Part shown: piece after piece, positions 30,333 through 39,781 of the stretch
Layout of the letters: every line of letters begins with the position of its first letter
How positions within the stretch are numbered: the stretch's first letter is position 1
From: an uncultured Flavobacteriales bacterium
GTDB taxonomy: Bacteria > Bacteroidota > Bacteroidia > Flavobacteriales_D > Crocinitomicaceae
DNA: 53,454 nucleotides
Direction of reading: 5' to 3'
Assembly (NCBI GenBank): GCA_903939755.1
Contig: CAJAII010000047.1
Span: 1 to 53,454 of the forward strand
Notes under the pieces: generated by a model
The model's input: the letters and a program-made list of their open reading frames with translations, nothing else
Database searches by the model: none
Told to the model about the DNA's origin: nothing
Position numbers and translations under genes: made by a program

Positions 30333-31865
30333 TTATTCCCACTCAATGGTAGCGGGAGGTTTAGAACTTATGTCATAGGTCACGCGATTTATGCCCTTCA
30401 CTTGATTAATTATTTTATTCGATACAGTTGCTAAAAACTCATAAGGCAAATGACACCAATCGGCTGTCATCCCATCAGTAGAGGTAACCGCTCTCAATGC
30501 TACTGCATTTTCATAAGTCCGTTCATCCCCCATTACACCAACCGATTGAACAGGCAAAAATATACAGCCTGCTTGCCAAACATCGTCATATAAATTAGCC
30601 TCTTTCAAGCCATTAATGAATATCGCATCTACTTCTTGTAAAATACGAACCTTTTCTTTCGTCACTTCACCTATTATTCGAATCCCTAATCCAGGTCCAG
30701 GAAATGGATGGCGTCCTAATATTTTGGGATCAATTTCCAATGCTTTACCAATTCTCCTTACTTCATCCTTGAATAGTAATCGAAGCGGTTCAACAACACT
30801 TAATTTCATGTAATCAGGCAGACCACCAACATTATGATGCGATTTAATTGTTTGCGAAGGCCCACCAGTTCCTGAAACAGATTCTATCACGTCAGGGTAA
30901 ATCGTTCCTTGTCCCAGCCATTTAGCAAGTTCCACTTTTTTTGATGCTTCATTAAACACATCGACAAAAACACCACCAATAGCTTTTCTTTTCAATTCTG
31001 GATCAGTTAAGCCTTTAAGTGCTGAATAAAAAAGTTCTGAAGCCTCTACCCCCTTCACATTCAAACCCATTCCTTGATAAGACGCCAAAACCTCCTCGTA
31101 TTCGTTTTTCCGTAATAAACCATTGTCTACAAAAATGCAGTGAAGATTTTTTCCAATTGCACGGTGTAAAAGCACTGCTGCAACAGAAGAATCGACACCT
31201 CCAGATAAACCTAAGATTACTCGGTCATCACCAATTTTTATTCTTAACTGTTCAATACTTTCTTCAATAAATGCATTGGGCGTCCAATCTGCTTCACATG
31301 CACAAACATCATAGATGAAATTTTTTAATAGCTGAGTTCCGTCCGTAGAATGATAGACCTCTGGATGAAATTGAACACCAAATGTATTTTCGTTTTCTAT
31401 TTCAAATCCTGCTACCTCAACATCAGCTGTACTACATACCACTTTATAATTAGTTGGAACATTGCTTATTGAGTCGCCATGAGACATCCATACTTGTGAA
31501 TTCAATGGGATGCCGTTCATTAAACGTGATTCACCATTCACAACAGATAAATTAGCCCTGCCATATTCTCTCGTATTCGATGCATTTACTTTTCCGCCAT
31601 ATTCATTCGCTAATAATTGAGCGCCATAACAAACACCCAACAATGGAATTTTTCCTTTAATTAGCGATAAATCAGGCTTTGGAGCGTTTTCACTTCTTAC
31701 GGAAAATGGACTTCCTGATAAAACAACCCCTTTTATCCCATTAAGATCTTTAGGTATTTTATCCCAAGGAAGAATTTCACAGTAGACATTTAGCTCTCTA
31801 ATCCTACGCGCAATCAATTGCGTATATTGAGAACCGAAATCAATAATTAAAATAATTTGATGCAT
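30333..31865 (-). CDS. guaA: GMP synthase (glutamine-hydrolysing)
   Basis: A 510-residue bifunctional enzyme that aminates XMP to GMP. The N-terminal class I glutamine amidotransferase has catalytic C79 (GVCYGAQ), H167 and E169 (GVQFHPEVY). The ATP-pyrophosphatase domain carries the PP-loop SGGVDSS at 221-227. The C-terminal dimerisation domain ends in the family signature [12 protein letters not shown]. The start codon lies only four bases from a perfect -7 element, so the mRNA may be leaderless. It is divergent from secA. Confidence 0.98.
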   Translation of the reverse strand: MHQIILIIDFGSQYTQLIARRIRELNVYCEILPWDKIPKDLNGIKGVVLSGSPFSVRSENAPKPDLSLIKGKIPLLGVCYGAQLLANEYGGKVNASNTREYGRANLSVVNGESRLMNGIPLNSQVWMSHGDSISNVPTNYKVVCSTADVEVAGFEIENENTFGVQFHPEVYHSTDGTQLLKNFIYDVCACEADWTPNAFIEESIEQLRIKIGDDRVILGLSGGVDSSVAAVLLHRAIGKNLHCIFVDNGLLRKNEYEEVLASYQGMGLNVKGVEASELFYSALKGLTDPELKRKAIGGVFVDVFNEASKKVELAKWLGQGTIYPDVIESVSGTGGPSQTIKSHHNVGGLPDYMKLSVVEPLRLLFKDEVRRIGKALEIDPKILGRHPFPGPGLGIRIIGEVTKEKVRILQEVDAIFINGLKEANLYDDVWQAGCIFLPVQSVGVMGDERTYENAVALRAVTSTDGMTADWCHLPYEFLATVSNKIINQVKGINRVTYDISSKPPATIEWE

Positions 31866-31869
31866 ACGA

Positions 31870-31877
31870 CAAAGATA
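31870..31877 (-). promoter_or_regulatory. -7 element directly against the guaA start
   Basis: The minus strand reads TATCTTTG (31877-31870), then TCGT, then ATG. A transcript starting about 4-7 nt after the element would begin at or within the start codon. No -33 TTG is seen at normal spacing. Confidence 0.4.
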
Positions 31878-31972
31878 AGTGTAAATTGAACTTGAAACTT
31901 AATTGTTGAAAAATCAAGTTATATTTTTTCGTTGTTCAAAGCGCTTAAATTAAAAATTTGAACTTTAATGAT

Positions 31973-31980
31973 TAACTTTG
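31973..31980 (+). promoter_or_regulatory. -7 element of secA
   Basis: TAACTTTG matches TAnnTTTG and ends 24 nt before ATG 32005. A TTTG at 31957-31960 is nearer than the usual -33 spacing. Confidence 0.4.
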
Positions 31981-32004
31981 AGCCTACAAAAAACAAGAAT
32001 TACA

Positions 32005-35000
32005 ATGATTGGAAACCTATTAAAAAAGATATTCGGTGATAAGAATGCGAAAGATCAAAAACTATACGAGCCGTTTAGTATTGCGTCAAACGAATATCAG
32101 CTTAGCTTAAAATCAATAAGTGATAATGAATTAAGAGGAAAAACGTTTGCTTTTCAGCAATTAATTTCTGACGAAAAGCAGTCTCTTGAAGATGAAATGA
32201 AAGCACTGGAAATAAAGGCGGCGGATTCAACAACGGGAATAGATGAGAAAGAAGAATTATTTGAAAAAATCGATAAGCTTGCGAAAGCTATAGACGAGCA
32301 AATCGAAGAGACTTTGATGAAAATTCTTCCTGAAGCCTTTGCTGTAGTAAAAGAGACGGCACAACGATGGGTTGAAAATGGAAGCCTAGAGGTAACGGCA
32401 CTCGACTTTGATAAGGAATTAGCTGCAAGAAAAGATGGAATCACCATTTCTGGTGACAAGGCAATTTGGCATAATGAGTGGACTGCAGCTGGCGCAAAAA
32501 TAAAATGGAACATGGTTCATTATGATGTGCAATTAATTGGAGGGGCCGCATTACACAAAGGAAATATTGCTGAAATGCAAACTGGTGAAGGTAAAACACT
32601 TGTCGCCACACTTCCAGTTTATTTAAATGCTTTATCCAAAAAGGGAGTACATATTGTTACGGTCAATGACTATTTGGCAAAACGCGATTCAGAATGGATG
32701 GGACCTTTATATCAATTTCATTGCTTAAGTGTTGATTGTATTGATAAACACATACCCAATTCAGCGGAAAGAAGAAATGCTTATCAAGCTGACATCACTT
32801 TCGGGACAAATAATGAGTTTGGCTTTGATTATCTGCGCGATAACATGGCAGGACATATTGATGAATTAGTGCAGCGAAAACATCATTTTGCCATTGTCGA
32901 TGAAGTCGATAGTGTACTGATTGACGATGCAAGAACCCCGTTGATCATTTCAGGTCCAACGCCTAAGGGCGATGAACAAGAATTTCAAGGTTTAAAACCA
33001 AGAATTGAGAGAATTGTTAGTGCTCAAAAAGAATTTGTTCAACAATGTTTGATTGAAGCAAAAACAAAATTAACGGTATTATCGAATCCCCCAGAAGATA
33101 AAAATGAAGCAAAAGCGATGCTTGAAGAAGGTGGAATTGCCCTACTTCGTGCATTTAGAGGGTTACCCAAAAATAAAGCCCTTATTAAATTTCTTTCCGA
33201 GCCAGGTGTAAGAGTTCATTTGCAAAAAACGGAGAACTTTTACATGCAAGAGCAAGGTAAGCAAATGAAAAAGATTGACGTGGAGTTATTTTTTGTGATT
33301 GAAGAGAAAAATAATACCATCGAATTAACGAATAAAGGAATCGATTTAATTTCCGGAGCGGATGACCGTGAATTCTTTATTATGCCAGACATTGGCGGAG
33401 AAATCGCCAAATTGCAGAAATTGAAATTAGAAACCGAGGAGTTATTAAGCAAAAAGGATGAATTGGTAAGGGAATATTCCATTAAATCAGAACGCATCCA
33501 CTCCGTTAATCAGTTATTAAAGGCATACACCCTATTTGAAATAGAAAATGAGTACGTTATTTTAGACGGTAAAGTAAAGATAGTAGATGAATCTACTGGT
33601 CGTATTCTTGATGGAAGAAGATATTCAGATGGTTTACACCAAGCAATTGAAGCTAAAGAAAACGTAAAAATTGAGGCGGCGACTCAAACCTATGCGACGG
33701 TTACCTTACAGAACTATTTCAGGATGTACCATAAATTAGCTGGAATGACTGGTACTGCTGAAACTGAAGCGAAAGAATTCTTCGATATCTATAAGCTTGA
33801 TGTCGTTGTCGTGCCACCAAATACCAAAGTCATTCGAAAAGATGACAATGATTTAGTTTTCAAATCCGCCATGGAGAAATTTAATGCCGTGATTATTGAA
33901 GTTAAAAAACTTGTTGCCGAAGGAAGACCTGTTCTCGTAGGAACAACTACAGTTGAGATTTCTGAGGGTTTGAGCAAAATGCTTGAAAGAGAGAATGTTA
34001 AACATCAAGTATTGAATGCCAAGTTCCACCAAAAAGAAGCGGAAATTATTGCCAATGCTGGTTTAGCAGGAGCTGTTACCATTGCGACAAACATGGCGGG
34101 ACGTGGAACAGATATTAAATTAGGTCCAAATGTCAAGGAAGCTGGAGGGTTGGCAATAATTGGAACGGAGCGGCATGATTCAAGACGCGTTGATAGACAG
34201 TTAAGAGGTCGTGCAGGAAGACAAGGAGATCCAGGTTCATCTCAATTTTTTGTTTCATTAGAAGATGATCTTATGCGTAAGTTTGGTTCGGAACGAATCG
34301 CGAAACTTATGGATAGAATGGGATTGAAAGAAGGAGAAGTAATTAGCCATGGCATGGTTTCAAAATCCATAGAACGGGCACAGAAAAAAGTAGAGGAAAA
34401 TAATTTCGGTGTTCGAAAAAGATTATTAGAGTACGATGATGTAATGAATACACAGCGTAAAGCAATCTACAAGAAAAGAAAGAATGCCCTATTTGGCGAT
34501 CGACTTGATATTGATGTAGATAATATGTTTTATGAACTTTGTGAAGAAACGGTTCTAAAGCTAGCAAATTCAGAATTTCAAGAATTCGAAGTGGAATTGA
34601 TTCGTTTAATTGGAATTGAATCTCCAGTTAATGAAGAAGATTTCAAATCATTGGATAAAATGGAGGTGATTCATGCTGTTTATTTAGCTATGACCAACCA
34701 ATACAAAAGAAAATGTGAAAAAATTGGACAGCGTGCTATGCCACAAATTACACATGTGCATGAAACCATGTCAGATCGATTTAAAAATATTGTATTCCCG
34801 CTGACTGACGGTAAAAAAGAATTGCAATTGATTGTTAATTTAGAAGATGCCTACAAAACTAATGGCGCAATTATTTCTAAATTTTTCGAGAAAAATGTTA
34901 TCCTAGGTATTATTGACAATGAATGGAAGGAACATTTACGAGAAATGGATGATTTAAGATCCGCAGTAAATAATGCCACCTATGAGCAAAAAGATCCTTT

Positions 35001-35346
35001 GGTGATTTACAAATTAGAATCCTATGAATTGTTTAAAAGCATGCTATATCGTTTAAATCAAGAAGCGGTGGAGTTGCTAATGAAGTTGGACATTCCTGCT
35101 GAGACAGCTTTGCAAAGTACCAATCAAGAAGATAAACAAAATAATTACGGAAATTCAAAAACAAGTAATACAAATTCAACAGCGCCACCACAATTCAAAG
35201 GAAGCGATGGATATCGTCAAGCAGTTCAAAATTCAATGCCGATTCCAGAAAAAAAACAACCCGTTATTGCTGATGCCAAAATCAACCGAAATGATGCATG
35301 TCCTTGCGGAAGTGGGAAGAAGTATAAACAATGTCATGGTAAATAA
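32005..35346 (+). CDS. secA: preprotein translocase ATPase SecA
   Basis: A 1113-residue motor of the Sec export pathway. I use ATG 32005; the in-frame TTG at 31978 is part of the promoter element. Walker A is TGEGKT at 193-198 and Walker B is DEVD at 299-302, followed by SVLIDDARTPLIISG. Helicase motifs in the second ATPase domain include NMAGRGTDIKLG and the QLRGRAGRQGDPGSS motif. The C terminus is a zinc SecB/ribosome-binding tail (CPCGSGKKYKQCHGK). It is about 200 residues longer than E. coli SecA. Most of the extra lies after the DEVD motif (~320-500) and is charged and helical; such long forms are usual in Bacteroidota. It overlaps the next gene by one base (TAATG). Confidence 0.98.
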   Translation: MIGNLLKKIFGDKNAKDQKLYEPFSIASNEYQLSLKSISDNELRGKTFAFQQLISDEKQSLEDEMKALEIKAADSTTGIDEKEELFEKIDKLAKAIDEQIEETLMKILPEAFAVVKETAQRWVENGSLEVTALDFDKELAARKDGITISGDKAIWHNEWTAAGAKIKWNMVHYDVQLIGGAALHKGNIAEMQTGEGKTLVATLPVYLNALSKKGVHIVTVNDYLAKRDSEWMGPLYQFHCLSVDCIDKHIPNSAERRNAYQADITFGTNNEFGFDYLRDNMAGHIDELVQRKHHFAIVDEVDSVLIDDARTPLIISGPTPKGDEQEFQGLKPRIERIVSAQKEFVQQCLIEAKTKLTVLSNPPEDKNEAKAMLEEGGIALLRAFRGLPKNKALIKFLSEPGVRVHLQKTENFYMQEQGKQMKKIDVELFFVIEEKNNTIELTNKGIDLISGADDREFFIMPDIGGEIAKLQKLKLETEELLSKKDELVREYSIKSERIHSVNQLLKAYTLFEIENEYVILDGKVKIVDESTGRILDGRRYSDGLHQAIEAKENVKIEAATQTYATVTLQNYFRMYHKLAGMTGTAETEAKEFFDIYKLDVVVVPPNTKVIRKDDNDLVFKSAMEKFNAVIIEVKKLVAEGRPVLVGTTTVEISEGLSKMLERENVKHQVLNAKFHQKEAEIIANAGLAGAVTIATNMAGRGTDIKLGPNVKEAGGLAIIGTERHDSRRVDRQLRGRAGRQGDPGSSQFFVSLEDDLMRKFGSERIAKLMDRMGLKEGEVISHGMVSKSIERAQKKVEENNFGVRKRLLEYDDVMNTQRKAIYKKRKNALFGDRLDIDVDNMFYELCEETVLKLANSEFQEFEVELIRLIGIESPVNEEDFKSLDKMEVIHAVYLAMTNQYKRKCEKIGQRAMPQITHVHETMSDRFKNIVFPLTDGKKELQLIVNLEDAYKTNGAIISKFFEKNVILGIIDNEWKEHLREMDDLRSAVNNATYEQKDPLVIYKLESYELFKSMLYRLNQEAVELLMKLDIPAETALQSTNQEDKQNNYGNSKTSNTNSTAPPQFKGSDGYRQAVQNSMPIPEKKQPVIADAKINRNDACPCGSGKKYKQCHGK

Positions 35347-36110
35347 TGGGTGATGAAGCGTCTATAGATTTTGCTATTATTGGCTCTGGAAACATGGCTA
35401 ATTTTTTAGCAAAAAATCTGGTCGATAAAAAACTCAATTTAACCCAAATTCATAGTAGAAATTCCGAATCTGGCATAGCATTATCTACCAAGATGAATTG
35501 CTTGTTTGTATCAGATATTAAATCAATTAATGCGGGTGTTATTTTCGTTGCGGTTACAGATAATCAAGTTGTAAAAATTGTTAGCAACCTCCCCCATAAT
35601 TCCATCGTGCTATCAACTTCTGGCGTGATAAATCTATCAAAAAGTACACACCCAAATTGTGGGGTTTTTTATCCTTTACAAACGTTTTCCAAAACCAATT
35701 ATTACGAGCCATTTTTTGGACCTGTGTTATTGGAAGCTAAAAATGATAAGGTGTATCATTTCCTTATTCAACTTTGCGAATCATTTCATTTTAAGTACAA
35801 ATTCACAAGTTCTATCGAAAGAAAGGACATCCATTTAATCGCAGTCTTTTTCAATAATTTTATTAATCACGTTGCCTGTACAGGTTTTAATGAGGCTAGA
35901 AATAAAGGAGTAGATTTAGCATTACTCACACCATTACTCGAAAAAACTTTTAATACTATTCTTGACAATCAATCCTGTGAAAATCAAAGTGGCCCTGCAA
36001 AAAGAAACGATAAATCGACCATAAATCAACACATTGAATTATTAGAAGGGGAAGCAAAAAAACTTTATAAGTCGATAACAAAAAGTATATTAAGAAAGAA
36101 TGGCTACTAA
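35346..36110 (+). CDS. Rossmann-fold DUF2520 oxidoreductase-like protein
   Basis: A 254-residue cytoplasmic protein. The N-terminal Rossmann domain opens with FAIIGSGNMANFLAKNL, an NAD(P)-binding GxGxxA-type loop at ~11-16. The C-terminal helical domain matches DUF2520 (GPVLLEA, FFNNFINHV, SGPAKRNDKSTINQHIELL). The family looks like ProC/F420-dependent NADP reductases, but no substrate is established. Its start shares the A of the secA stop (TAATG) and its end overlaps the KdsC-like gene by 11 nt, so the three are translationally linked. Confidence 0.85.
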   Translation: MGDEASIDFAIIGSGNMANFLAKNLVDKKLNLTQIHSRNSESGIALSTKMNCLFVSDIKSINAGVIFVAVTDNQVVKIVSNLPHNSIVLSTSGVINLSKSTHPNCGVFYPLQTFSKTNYYEPFFGPVLLEAKNDKVYHFLIQLCESFHFKYKFTSSIERKDIHLIAVFFNNFINHVACTGFNEARNKGVDLALLTPLLEKTFNTILDNQSCENQSGPAKRNDKSTINQHIELLEGEAKKLYKSITKSILRKNGY

Positions 36111-36621
36111 TTACAAAATTTTATTAAATCAAATAAACGCATTTATCTTCGATATAGATGGCGTGTTAACCGATGGTAATGTCTTGCTTGACAATGGGAA
36201 ATACCTACGAACTTTAAATGCCAAAGACTCCTATGCTTTACAATATGCTGCAAAAATGGGTTATAAAATTTTTTTTATTAGTGGTGGTTCTTCCATTGAA
36301 ATGAAACAAACACTTGAAAATTTAGGCGTTACCATGGTCTATCTGGAGAGCAAATCAAAATTGCTCGTTTTTAACAAACTAAAAATAGAATTCAATATAT
36401 CGGAAGAAAATGTATTGTACATGGGAGATGACATACCTGACATTCCTTTGTTATCTATGGTGGGGATTGCTGCGTGTCCGAAAGACGCTTCGATAGATGT
36501 TACAAGAATTTGCAGTTACGTATCGCCAAAAGAAGGTGGGAAAGGTTGCGTTCGAGATGTTATTGAACAAACCTTACGCGTGCAAGAGAAATGGTTGTTA
36601 GATGGTGCGTATGAATGGTAA
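36100..36621 (+). CDS. kdsC: KdsC-type HAD phosphatase (Kdo-8-phosphate phosphatase family)
   Basis: A 173-residue HAD phosphatase without cap domain. The DxD pair is D18/D20 (FIFDIDGVLTDG), S61 is in motif II (FISGGSS), K86 or K88 lies in motif III (ESKSKL), and motif IV is GDDIPD (D110, D111, D114). The ending PKEGGKGCVRDVIE is characteristic of the KdsC branch, which removes phosphate from Kdo-8-P for lipopolysaccharide core synthesis. A non-Kdo sugar phosphate remains possible because other Kdo genes are absent here. Its stop codon touches the stop of the opposing aminotransferase gene with no base between. Confidence 0.85.
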   Translation: MATNYKILLNQINAFIFDIDGVLTDGNVLLDNGKYLRTLNAKDSYALQYAAKMGYKIFFISGGSSIEMKQTLENLGVTMVYLESKSKLLVFNKLKIEFNISEENVLYMGDDIPDIPLLSMVGIAACPKDASIDVTRICSYVSPKEGGKGCVRDVIEQTLRVQEKWLLDGAYEW

Positions 36622-37479
36622 TCAAATACCTAATTCATTTTCCCAAAAAGCATTTAATAAAACGACCAAACGACGAGACATATTATTTTGAAAACGCTTT
36701 GTTCGGTAGGCCCCTACCCAATTAATCCCTCGAATCGCATTGGTAAAAAAAACTTCGTCCGCAGATAATAAATTTTGCGGGAGTATCGAGCATTCGTAAA
36801 TTTTAATATTGTTTTTTATGGCTAAGTTTATTATTTGCATGCGCATTGTGCCTGCTATACATCCTTCATCCAATCCAGGTGTATACAAAACACCATTACT
36901 TACAATAAATATATTGAAACTTCCAGATTCCAATATATTTCCTTTTTCATTCGTCAGAAATAAATCATCAAGCCCAAGATTATTGGCACTTATGGAAGCC
37001 ATGATATATGGAATCCCAGACTTTGTTTTATAATTAGAAAGAAAATTTTTAGTGAATTTTATGTCCCGGTAAATATCTACTTCTAAGCCTTTAGCGTTTA
37101 GTTCAAAATGGGATACAGCATAGGGATAAACTTCAATGTAAAAAGTAGCATCATTGTTCTCTGGCAAATATGCGCCACCGGTAGCTCGATCGATCGACAT
37201 CCGACATCTTCCGCCCTCTTTAATCCCTGACTTATCGATAAGTTCAAGTATTTTCTCTTCAAAAAACGCTGCATTATAAAAAGTAGGCGTATTAATTTTT
37301 AATACGTTCGCGCCTTGAATCATTCGAGTGATGTGGTTTGAAAGATTTAACGGCTTTCCTGCCATAATTCGAATACTTTCAAATACACCGTCACCATATA
37401 AGTGACCGCGATTGCCAGCGTGAATAGTCGGTGCATCATTTGGGAAAATGGTGCCGTTATTATTTACATATAATACCAT
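36622..37479 (-). CDS. class IV PLP aminotransferase / aminodeoxychorismate lyase-like
   Basis: A 285-residue fold-type IV PLP enzyme. Visible are the N-terminal AGNRGHLYGDGVFES motif, the likely Schiff-base lysine K151 in SNYKTKSG, and the cofactor-contacting segment NILESGSFNIFIV with E184. LLSADEVFFTNAIRGI is near the C terminus. The family includes branched-chain and D-amino-acid aminotransferases and 4-amino-4-deoxychorismate lyase; the sequence alone does not settle which. It follows the rhomboid gene by 2 nt on the same strand, so they are probably co-transcribed. Confidence 0.85.
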   Translation of the reverse strand: MVLYVNNNGTIFPNDAPTIHAGNRGHLYGDGVFESIRIMAGKPLNLSNHITRMIQGANVLKINTPTFYNAAFFEEKILELIDKSGIKEGGRCRMSIDRATGGAYLPENNDATFYIEVYPYAVSHFELNAKGLEVDIYRDIKFTKNFLSNYKTKSGIPYIMASISANNLGLDDLFLTNEKGNILESGSFNIFIVSNGVLYTPGLDEGCIAGTMRMQIINLAIKNNIKIYECSILPQNLLSADEVFFTNAIRGINWVGAYRTKRFQNNMSRRLVVLLNAFWENELGI

Positions 37480-37481
37480 AC

Positions 37482-38096
37482 TTAAAAGAATAAATGTAAA
37501 AAGTCCTTTCCTTTATCCAAATTTATGAATAATACGAACAAAATACCAAACAATGCCCCCCCGAGGTGAGCATCATGTGCAATTCCAGACTTAATATTTC
37601 TCATCGCAAAATACTCAATTAATAAATATAAGGGTCCAAAAATATACGCAGGAATAGGAAATGGAATAAAAAGCAAACCTAATTGCATATTCGGATTCCA
37701 TAATATAGCAGCAAAGATAACCGCAGAAACTGCTCCTGAAGCACCTAATGCTTTATAGGAATAGGCATCCTTATTTTTAATATATGGTAGCACAGTAGCT
37801 GCTACCCCACCCGCTAAATATAATAACAAAAAAATAATATTTCCTTTTAATACACCGAAATCAATTAACCACTGATTTAAGAGAAACTCACCTAAAAAAT
37901 AGAGAGAAACCATATTAAAAAATAAATGTTGCCAATCAGCATGGATCCAACTATGAGTAAACAATCGATACCATTGATTTTCATGCTTTATCAAATAAGG
38001 AGAAAAAATTAATTTATCCTTAAATGAAGCGTCTTTAATTGCTTGCATAGAAACTAGACAGTTAAGTCCTATGATGACGTAAAGAAAAGAAATCAA
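37482..38096 (-). CDS. rhomboid-family intramembrane serine protease
   Basis: A 204-residue membrane protein with about six hydrophobic helices. The catalytic dyad is S120 (GASGAVSA) and H177 (DAHLGGALFG). The HxxxN motif of helix 2 is at H57-N61 (HLFFN), within HSWIHADWQHLFFNM. Rhomboids cleave single-span membrane proteins within the bilayer; the substrate is unknown. First gene of a two-gene unit with the aminotransferase; divergent from the L,D-transpeptidase gene. Confidence 0.93.
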   Translation of the reverse strand: MISFLYVIIGLNCLVSMQAIKDASFKDKLIFSPYLIKHENQWYRLFTHSWIHADWQHLFFNMVSLYFLGEFLLNQWLIDFGVLKGNIIFLLLYLAGGVAATVLPYIKNKDAYSYKALGASGAVSAVIFAAILWNPNMQLGLLFIPFPIPAYIFGPLYLLIEYFAMRNIKSGIAHDAHLGGALFGILFVLFINLDKGKDFLHLFF

Positions 38097-38118
38097 ATTA
38101 ATAAGTAATTATTGTTGT

Positions 38119-38126
38119 TATTTTTG
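38119..38126 (+). promoter_or_regulatory. -7 element of the L,D-transpeptidase gene
   Basis: TATTTTTG fits TAnnTTTG, 40 nt before ATG 38167. No -33 TTG at normal spacing. Confidence 0.3.
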
Positions 38127-38166
38127 TAAATTTAAAATATTATAATTTAAATTCAAGGAATTACTT

Positions 38167-39753
38167 ATGCGCATATACATTTACTTTTTTTTATTGCTAT
38201 TTCTTTTACCCGCATGCTCAGGGAAACCTGAAAATATTTTTGAATTATTAAAAGATGATGGCCTTTCAGATGAGGAAAAATTAGAACTTATTTTCGAAGA
38301 CAAGTACCTTGAAAATATAGGATTTGATAAACTTGAAGTTAACTGGTTAAAGTCTGTTTACAACATCCGTAACAACAAACCGCTATTTTGCGAGGACACC
38401 ATCTTTACAACTATAGGTAGAAATAGCTTCGAGAGTTTATGTCATCCACTAGCTTTTGGCATTCCAGAAATAAGATTAAAAAATAATGCGCATCCAAAAT
38501 TTTCTAATCTTTTACAAGAAATTTACATGTGTGTAAATACCGGAAGAATAATGTATGATTTAAATAATGGGTTCATTGATTATAATACCAAGCAAAAAAA
38601 ATCGAATCAACTTATTACGCCTGCTGTATTCGTAGAAAATATGGATAAATTAAATAGTATATCCCTAGATCAGCTATTTTTAAAACAAGGCCCTTCGGAT
38701 ACTAATTACCGTTATCTGGCTATAAACCTCTATAATTTTTATAAAAAACATCCCTTAGATACAACTTCATTTGACCTTAAGAATATTGATAAAGAACCTA
38801 TAAATACCTCGTCAAGACTTTCCAAAGCAATGATTAGCAAAGGATATTTAATGGCTAAAAATTTAAGCAATCAAAAGGTTTTGGAAGGATTAAAGGAATT
38901 TCAAAAGGACAATGGACTTTCACCTGATGGTATAATTAATACAAATACCATTATTGCATTGAATGAAAGTAATTATAAAAAAGTAGAAAGGGCAGCAATT
39001 AGTTTAGATAAAATAAGACAATCGAAAATACATCAAGAAAAGTATGTGCGTATAAATATACCAGAGTACTTACTCTATTATTATTCTAACAACCGCTTAA
39101 TAAGTGTGAATAGAATTGTTGTAGGAAAAACAACCAACCAAACCCCTGAATTAACGTCAAAAATAACACGAATTGTTGCCTATCCTTTTTGGAAAGTTCC
39201 TGCCTCGATCTGTAAAAAAGAAGCTTTGCCGGCAATAAAAAAGAATATTAGCTACCTCAGTCGCAATCATTACAAAATATTCAAAGAGAACAACGAAGAA
39301 GTAGACCCTTCAAAAGTCAATTGGGAAAGCCTAAAAAAATTTCCATATTCGCTTATTCAAGAACCAGGCAGGCATAATAGTTTAGGCGTTATAAAATTTG
39401 AATTTGCGAATTCATTTAGTGTTTACGTGCACGACACTCCATCAAAAGGACTATTTAATAAGGCAGTAAGAAATTTTTCTCACGGTTGTATGCGTTGTGA
39501 AAATCCAGTTGAACTTGGGAAATTAATACTTGAAAATGATAAGATTGGTAATAAAGCAAATCGCATGACACCTGATTCGCTCGATGAAATGATTACGGCA
39601 GAAAAAAATAGGAGCATCTTTTTAAAGGTGAAAATCCCTATTTATGTATATTACCAAACAGTAGTGGCGGACCGAGATAACATTGTTTTTCATCCTGATA
39701 TTTATGCCCGTGATGAGGAATATTTAAAATTACTACATAACAAAGCTAAATAA
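38167..39753 (+). CDS. L,D-transpeptidase (YkuD/YcbB-like) lipoprotein
   Basis: A 528-residue lipoprotein: lipobox LPAC with lipidated C17. A helical N-terminal domain (~30-210) is followed by a peptidoglycan-binding module (~235-275, LKEFQKDNGLSPDGIINTNT) and the YkuD domain (~295-470). The active site is intact: H422 (VHDTP) and SHGCMR with catalytic C441. The long N-terminal scaffold plus PG-binding module resembles E. coli YcbB (LdtD), which makes 3-3 crosslinks in peptidoglycan. The ATG at 38167 directly opens the lipoprotein signal. rpe follows after 28 nt. Confidence 0.9.
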   Translation: MRIYIYFFLLLFLLPACSGKPENIFELLKDDGLSDEEKLELIFEDKYLENIGFDKLEVNWLKSVYNIRNNKPLFCEDTIFTTIGRNSFESLCHPLAFGIPEIRLKNNAHPKFSNLLQEIYMCVNTGRIMYDLNNGFIDYNTKQKKSNQLITPAVFVENMDKLNSISLDQLFLKQGPSDTNYRYLAINLYNFYKKHPLDTTSFDLKNIDKEPINTSSRLSKAMISKGYLMAKNLSNQKVLEGLKEFQKDNGLSPDGIINTNTIIALNESNYKKVERAAISLDKIRQSKIHQEKYVRINIPEYLLYYYSNNRLISVNRIVVGKTTNQTPELTSKITRIVAYPFWKVPASICKKEALPAIKKNISYLSRNHYKIFKENNEEVDPSKVNWESLKKFPYSLIQEPGRHNSLGVIKFEFANSFSVYVHDTPSKGLFNKAVRNFSHGCMRCENPVELGKLILENDKIGNKANRMTPDSLDEMITAEKNRSIFLKVKIPIYVYYQTVVADRDNIVFHPDIYARDEEYLKLLHNKAK

Positions 39754-39757
39754 CAAG

Positions 39758-39765
39758 TAATTTTG
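39758..39765 (+). promoter_or_regulatory. -7 element of rpe
   Basis: TAATTTTG matches TAnnTTTG; the ATG at 39782 follows 16 nt later. No -33 TTG is seen at normal spacing. Confidence 0.35.
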
Positions 39766-39781
39766 GCCTAAAAATATTCTA

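Noticed and set aside
31978..32004. TTG start for secA nine codons upstream
   Set aside because: The TTG is the end of the TAACTTTG promoter element, and ATG 32005 gives the normal SecA N terminus.
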